DNA of 7,517 bases from CAZAYP01 sp964489425 [NCBI: uncultured Verrucomicrobiota bacterium]. Lineage in GTDB: Bacteria; Verrucomicrobiota; Kiritimatiellia; RZYC01. This document shows positions 6,308 to 7,517 of this stretch, piece after piece. The notes below the pieces were generated by a model. The model had not been told where the DNA came from, did not search any database, and was given only the letters and a program-made list of their open reading frames with translations. The position numbers and the translations under genes were made by a program. Each line of letters starts with the position of its first letter. The first letter of the stretch is position 1. Location: NCBI GenBank assembly GCA_964489425.1, contig CAZAYP010000142.1, forward strand, positions 1 to 7,517, in the 5' to 3' direction.

Positions 6308-7517
6308 ATGTTCTGTTATCAATGCGAGCAAACCGTCAAGGGCACCGGCTGCACGGTCAAGGGCGTGTGCGGCAAGGATGGCGAGGTGGCCGGGCTGCAG
6401 GATCTGCTGATTTATGCCACCAAGGGGCTGTCCATGTTTGCGTGGCGCGCCGCGCAGCTTGGCACCCGCGACCGGGCGATCGACCTGTTCATGGTGGAAG
6501 CCCTGTTCACCACGGTGACCAACGTTGATTTTGACCCGGAACGCGTCGAAGATTACATCCGCCGCGCCGGGTTCTTCCGCGACAAGGCCCGCCGGCTCTA
6601 TGAGACCGCCGCGCAAAACAAGGGCCAGCGCTCCGAAAGCCTGGTGGGGCCGGCGGCCTGGACGCCGGCAGCCAACCGGGCCGGCATGCTCAAGCAGGCC
6701 GAGGCCATTGGCGTCGAGGCGCGCCAGAAACAGTACGGCGAGGTGGTGGCGGGCCTGCAAGACCTGATCCTCTTCGGGCTCAAGGGCGCGGCGGCGTACA
6801 TGGACCACGCGCACGTGCTGGGCCAGGACGATCCCCAAGTCTACGCAAAGTTCCACGAAGCCTTGAACTATCTGGCGGGCGACCAGTTCACCACCGACAG
6901 CCTGCTGGCATGGGCGTTGGCCACCGGCGCGCTGAACCTGCGCGTGATGGAACTGCTGGATGCCGGCAACACCGGCACGTACGGCCATCCGGAACCCACG
7001 GCCGTGCGCATCACCCCGATCAAAGGCAAGGCGATCCTGATCTCCGGCCACGATCTCAAGGACCTGGAAGAACTGCTGAAGCAAACCGCCGGCAAGGGCA
7101 TCAACATTTACACCCACGGCGAAATGCTGCCTGCCAACGCCTACCCCAAGCTGAAACAATACGCGCACCTGGCCGGCAACTACGGCGGCGCGTGGCAGAA
7201 CCAGGCCAAGGAATTCGACGCATTCCCGGGCGCCATCCTGATGACGACCAACTGCATCCAGCAGCCGCGCGAGACCTACAAGGCGCGCATCTTCACCAGC
7301 GGCCTCGTGGCGTGGCCCGGCGTGGTGCACATTGCGGATCGTGATTTTGCGCCGGTGATTGACGCCGCGCTGGCCGCGCCGGGCTTTGCGGCGGACGAGC
7401 CCGAGCAGCGGATCACCATCGGGTTTGGGCGCCAGGCCGTGATGAACGCCGCCGGGACCGTGGTCGAGGCCGTCAAGAGCGGCGCGCTGCGCCACTTCTT
7501 CCTGGTGGGCGGATGCG
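6308..7517 (+). CDS. hcp: Hybrid cluster protein (hydroxylamine / nitric oxide reductase), 3' end cut by window
   Basis: The frame is open from the ATG at 6308 to the right edge, giving 403 residues of a protein usually near 540-550 aa. The N-terminus MFCYQCEQTVKGTGC ... C has Cys3, 6, 15 and 21 (C-x2-C-x8-C-x5-C), the spacing of class I Hcp as in Desulfovibrio rather than the wider enterobacterial spacing. Hybrid-cluster ligands visible are His248 (SGHDLKD), Glu272 (HGEMLPA), Cys316 (TTNCIQ) and Cys403 (FLVGGC). They match Desulfovibrio vulgaris His244, Glu268, Cys312 and Cys406 in order, the first three with identical spacing. The remaining ligands lie beyond the window. Hcp is a cytoplasmic Fe-S protein that reduces nitric oxide, and hydroxylamine in vitro, protecting against nitrosative stress; in E. 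coli it also promotes protein S-nitrosylation. Here it follows a ferredoxin gene, its probable electron donor, under a possible FNR/HcpR-type operator. Confidence 0.97.
   Translation, partial: MFCYQCEQTVKGTGCTVKGVCGKDGEVAGLQDLLIYATKGLSMFAWRAAQLGTRDRAIDLFMVEALFTTVTNVDFDPERVEDYIRRAGFFRDKARRLYETAAQNKGQRSESLVGPAAWTPAANRAGMLKQAEAIGVEARQKQYGEVVAGLQDLILFGLKGAAAYMDHAHVLGQDDPQVYAKFHEALNYLAGDQFTTDSLLAWALATGALNLRVMELLDAGNTGTYGHPEPTAVRITPIKGKAILISGHDLKDLEELLKQTAGKGINIYTHGEMLPANAYPKLKQYAHLAGNYGGAWQNQAKEFDAFPGAILMTTNCIQQPRETYKARIFTSGLVAWPGVVHIADRDFAPVIDAALAAPGFAADEPEQRITIGFGRQAVMNAAGTVVEAVKSGALRHFFLVGGC

Noticed and set aside
6203-7495. 430-aa minus-strand open frame opposite hcp
   Set aside because: It is the mirror of the hcp frame; the plus strand has all expected Hcp ligands in order.

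Overview
The window is GC-rich and tightly packed. No rRNA, tRNA or single marker gene fixes the taxon. A secreted esterase ends in a tail (YQYRLEQN ... W ... QFYRV) of a type common in Verrucomicrobiota and relatives, and an hcp/ferredoxin pair points to an anaerobe or facultative anaerobe. I therefore infer, weakly, an anaerobic member of the PVC group (Verrucomicrobiota, Lentisphaerota or similar). That placement is inference, not proof.

Left region (1 to about 1768), mobile and decayed. The minus strand of 1-570 encodes the C-terminal part of a phage protein resembling Mu-like I protein (prohead protease/scaffold), with a Gly-rich tail that runs off the left edge. Its N-terminal half is cut off by a remnant of an IS4/Tn5-type insertion sequence. 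The transposase remnant keeps the DNA-binding N-terminus, the first catalytic Asp and the C-terminal domain. The middle of the catalytic core is deleted, and the reading frame changes at the deletion and again at a run of eight A. A short gene-free stretch follows, with a hairpin that may end the next gene.

Middle region (1769-5448), two divergent genes. On the minus strand is a secreted alpha/beta-hydrolase esterase with a CBM20 starch-binding domain and a probable second starch-binding (CBM25-like) module in front of the catalytic domain. On the plus strand, 56 bp away, is an ABC-F ATPase of the Uup/YheS type, a soluble ribosome- or nucleic-acid-associated protein rather than a transporter.

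Right region (5440-7517), a nitrosative-stress operon. A ferredoxin-like protein with one complete CxxCxxCxxxC motif, one incomplete motif and a Cys-containing C-terminal domain is followed 25 nt later by hcp (hybrid cluster protein), which runs off the right edge. A perfect 14-bp palindrome of the FNR/HcpR/DNR form (TTGAC-N4-GTCAA) lies 58 nt upstream of the ferredoxin and overlaps the ABC-F stop codon. The likely logic is a redox- or NO-sensing CRP/FNR-family regulator switching on Hcp and its own ferredoxin electron donor.

The two most interesting items are this operator-ferredoxin-hcp unit and the esterase that carries starch-binding modules.
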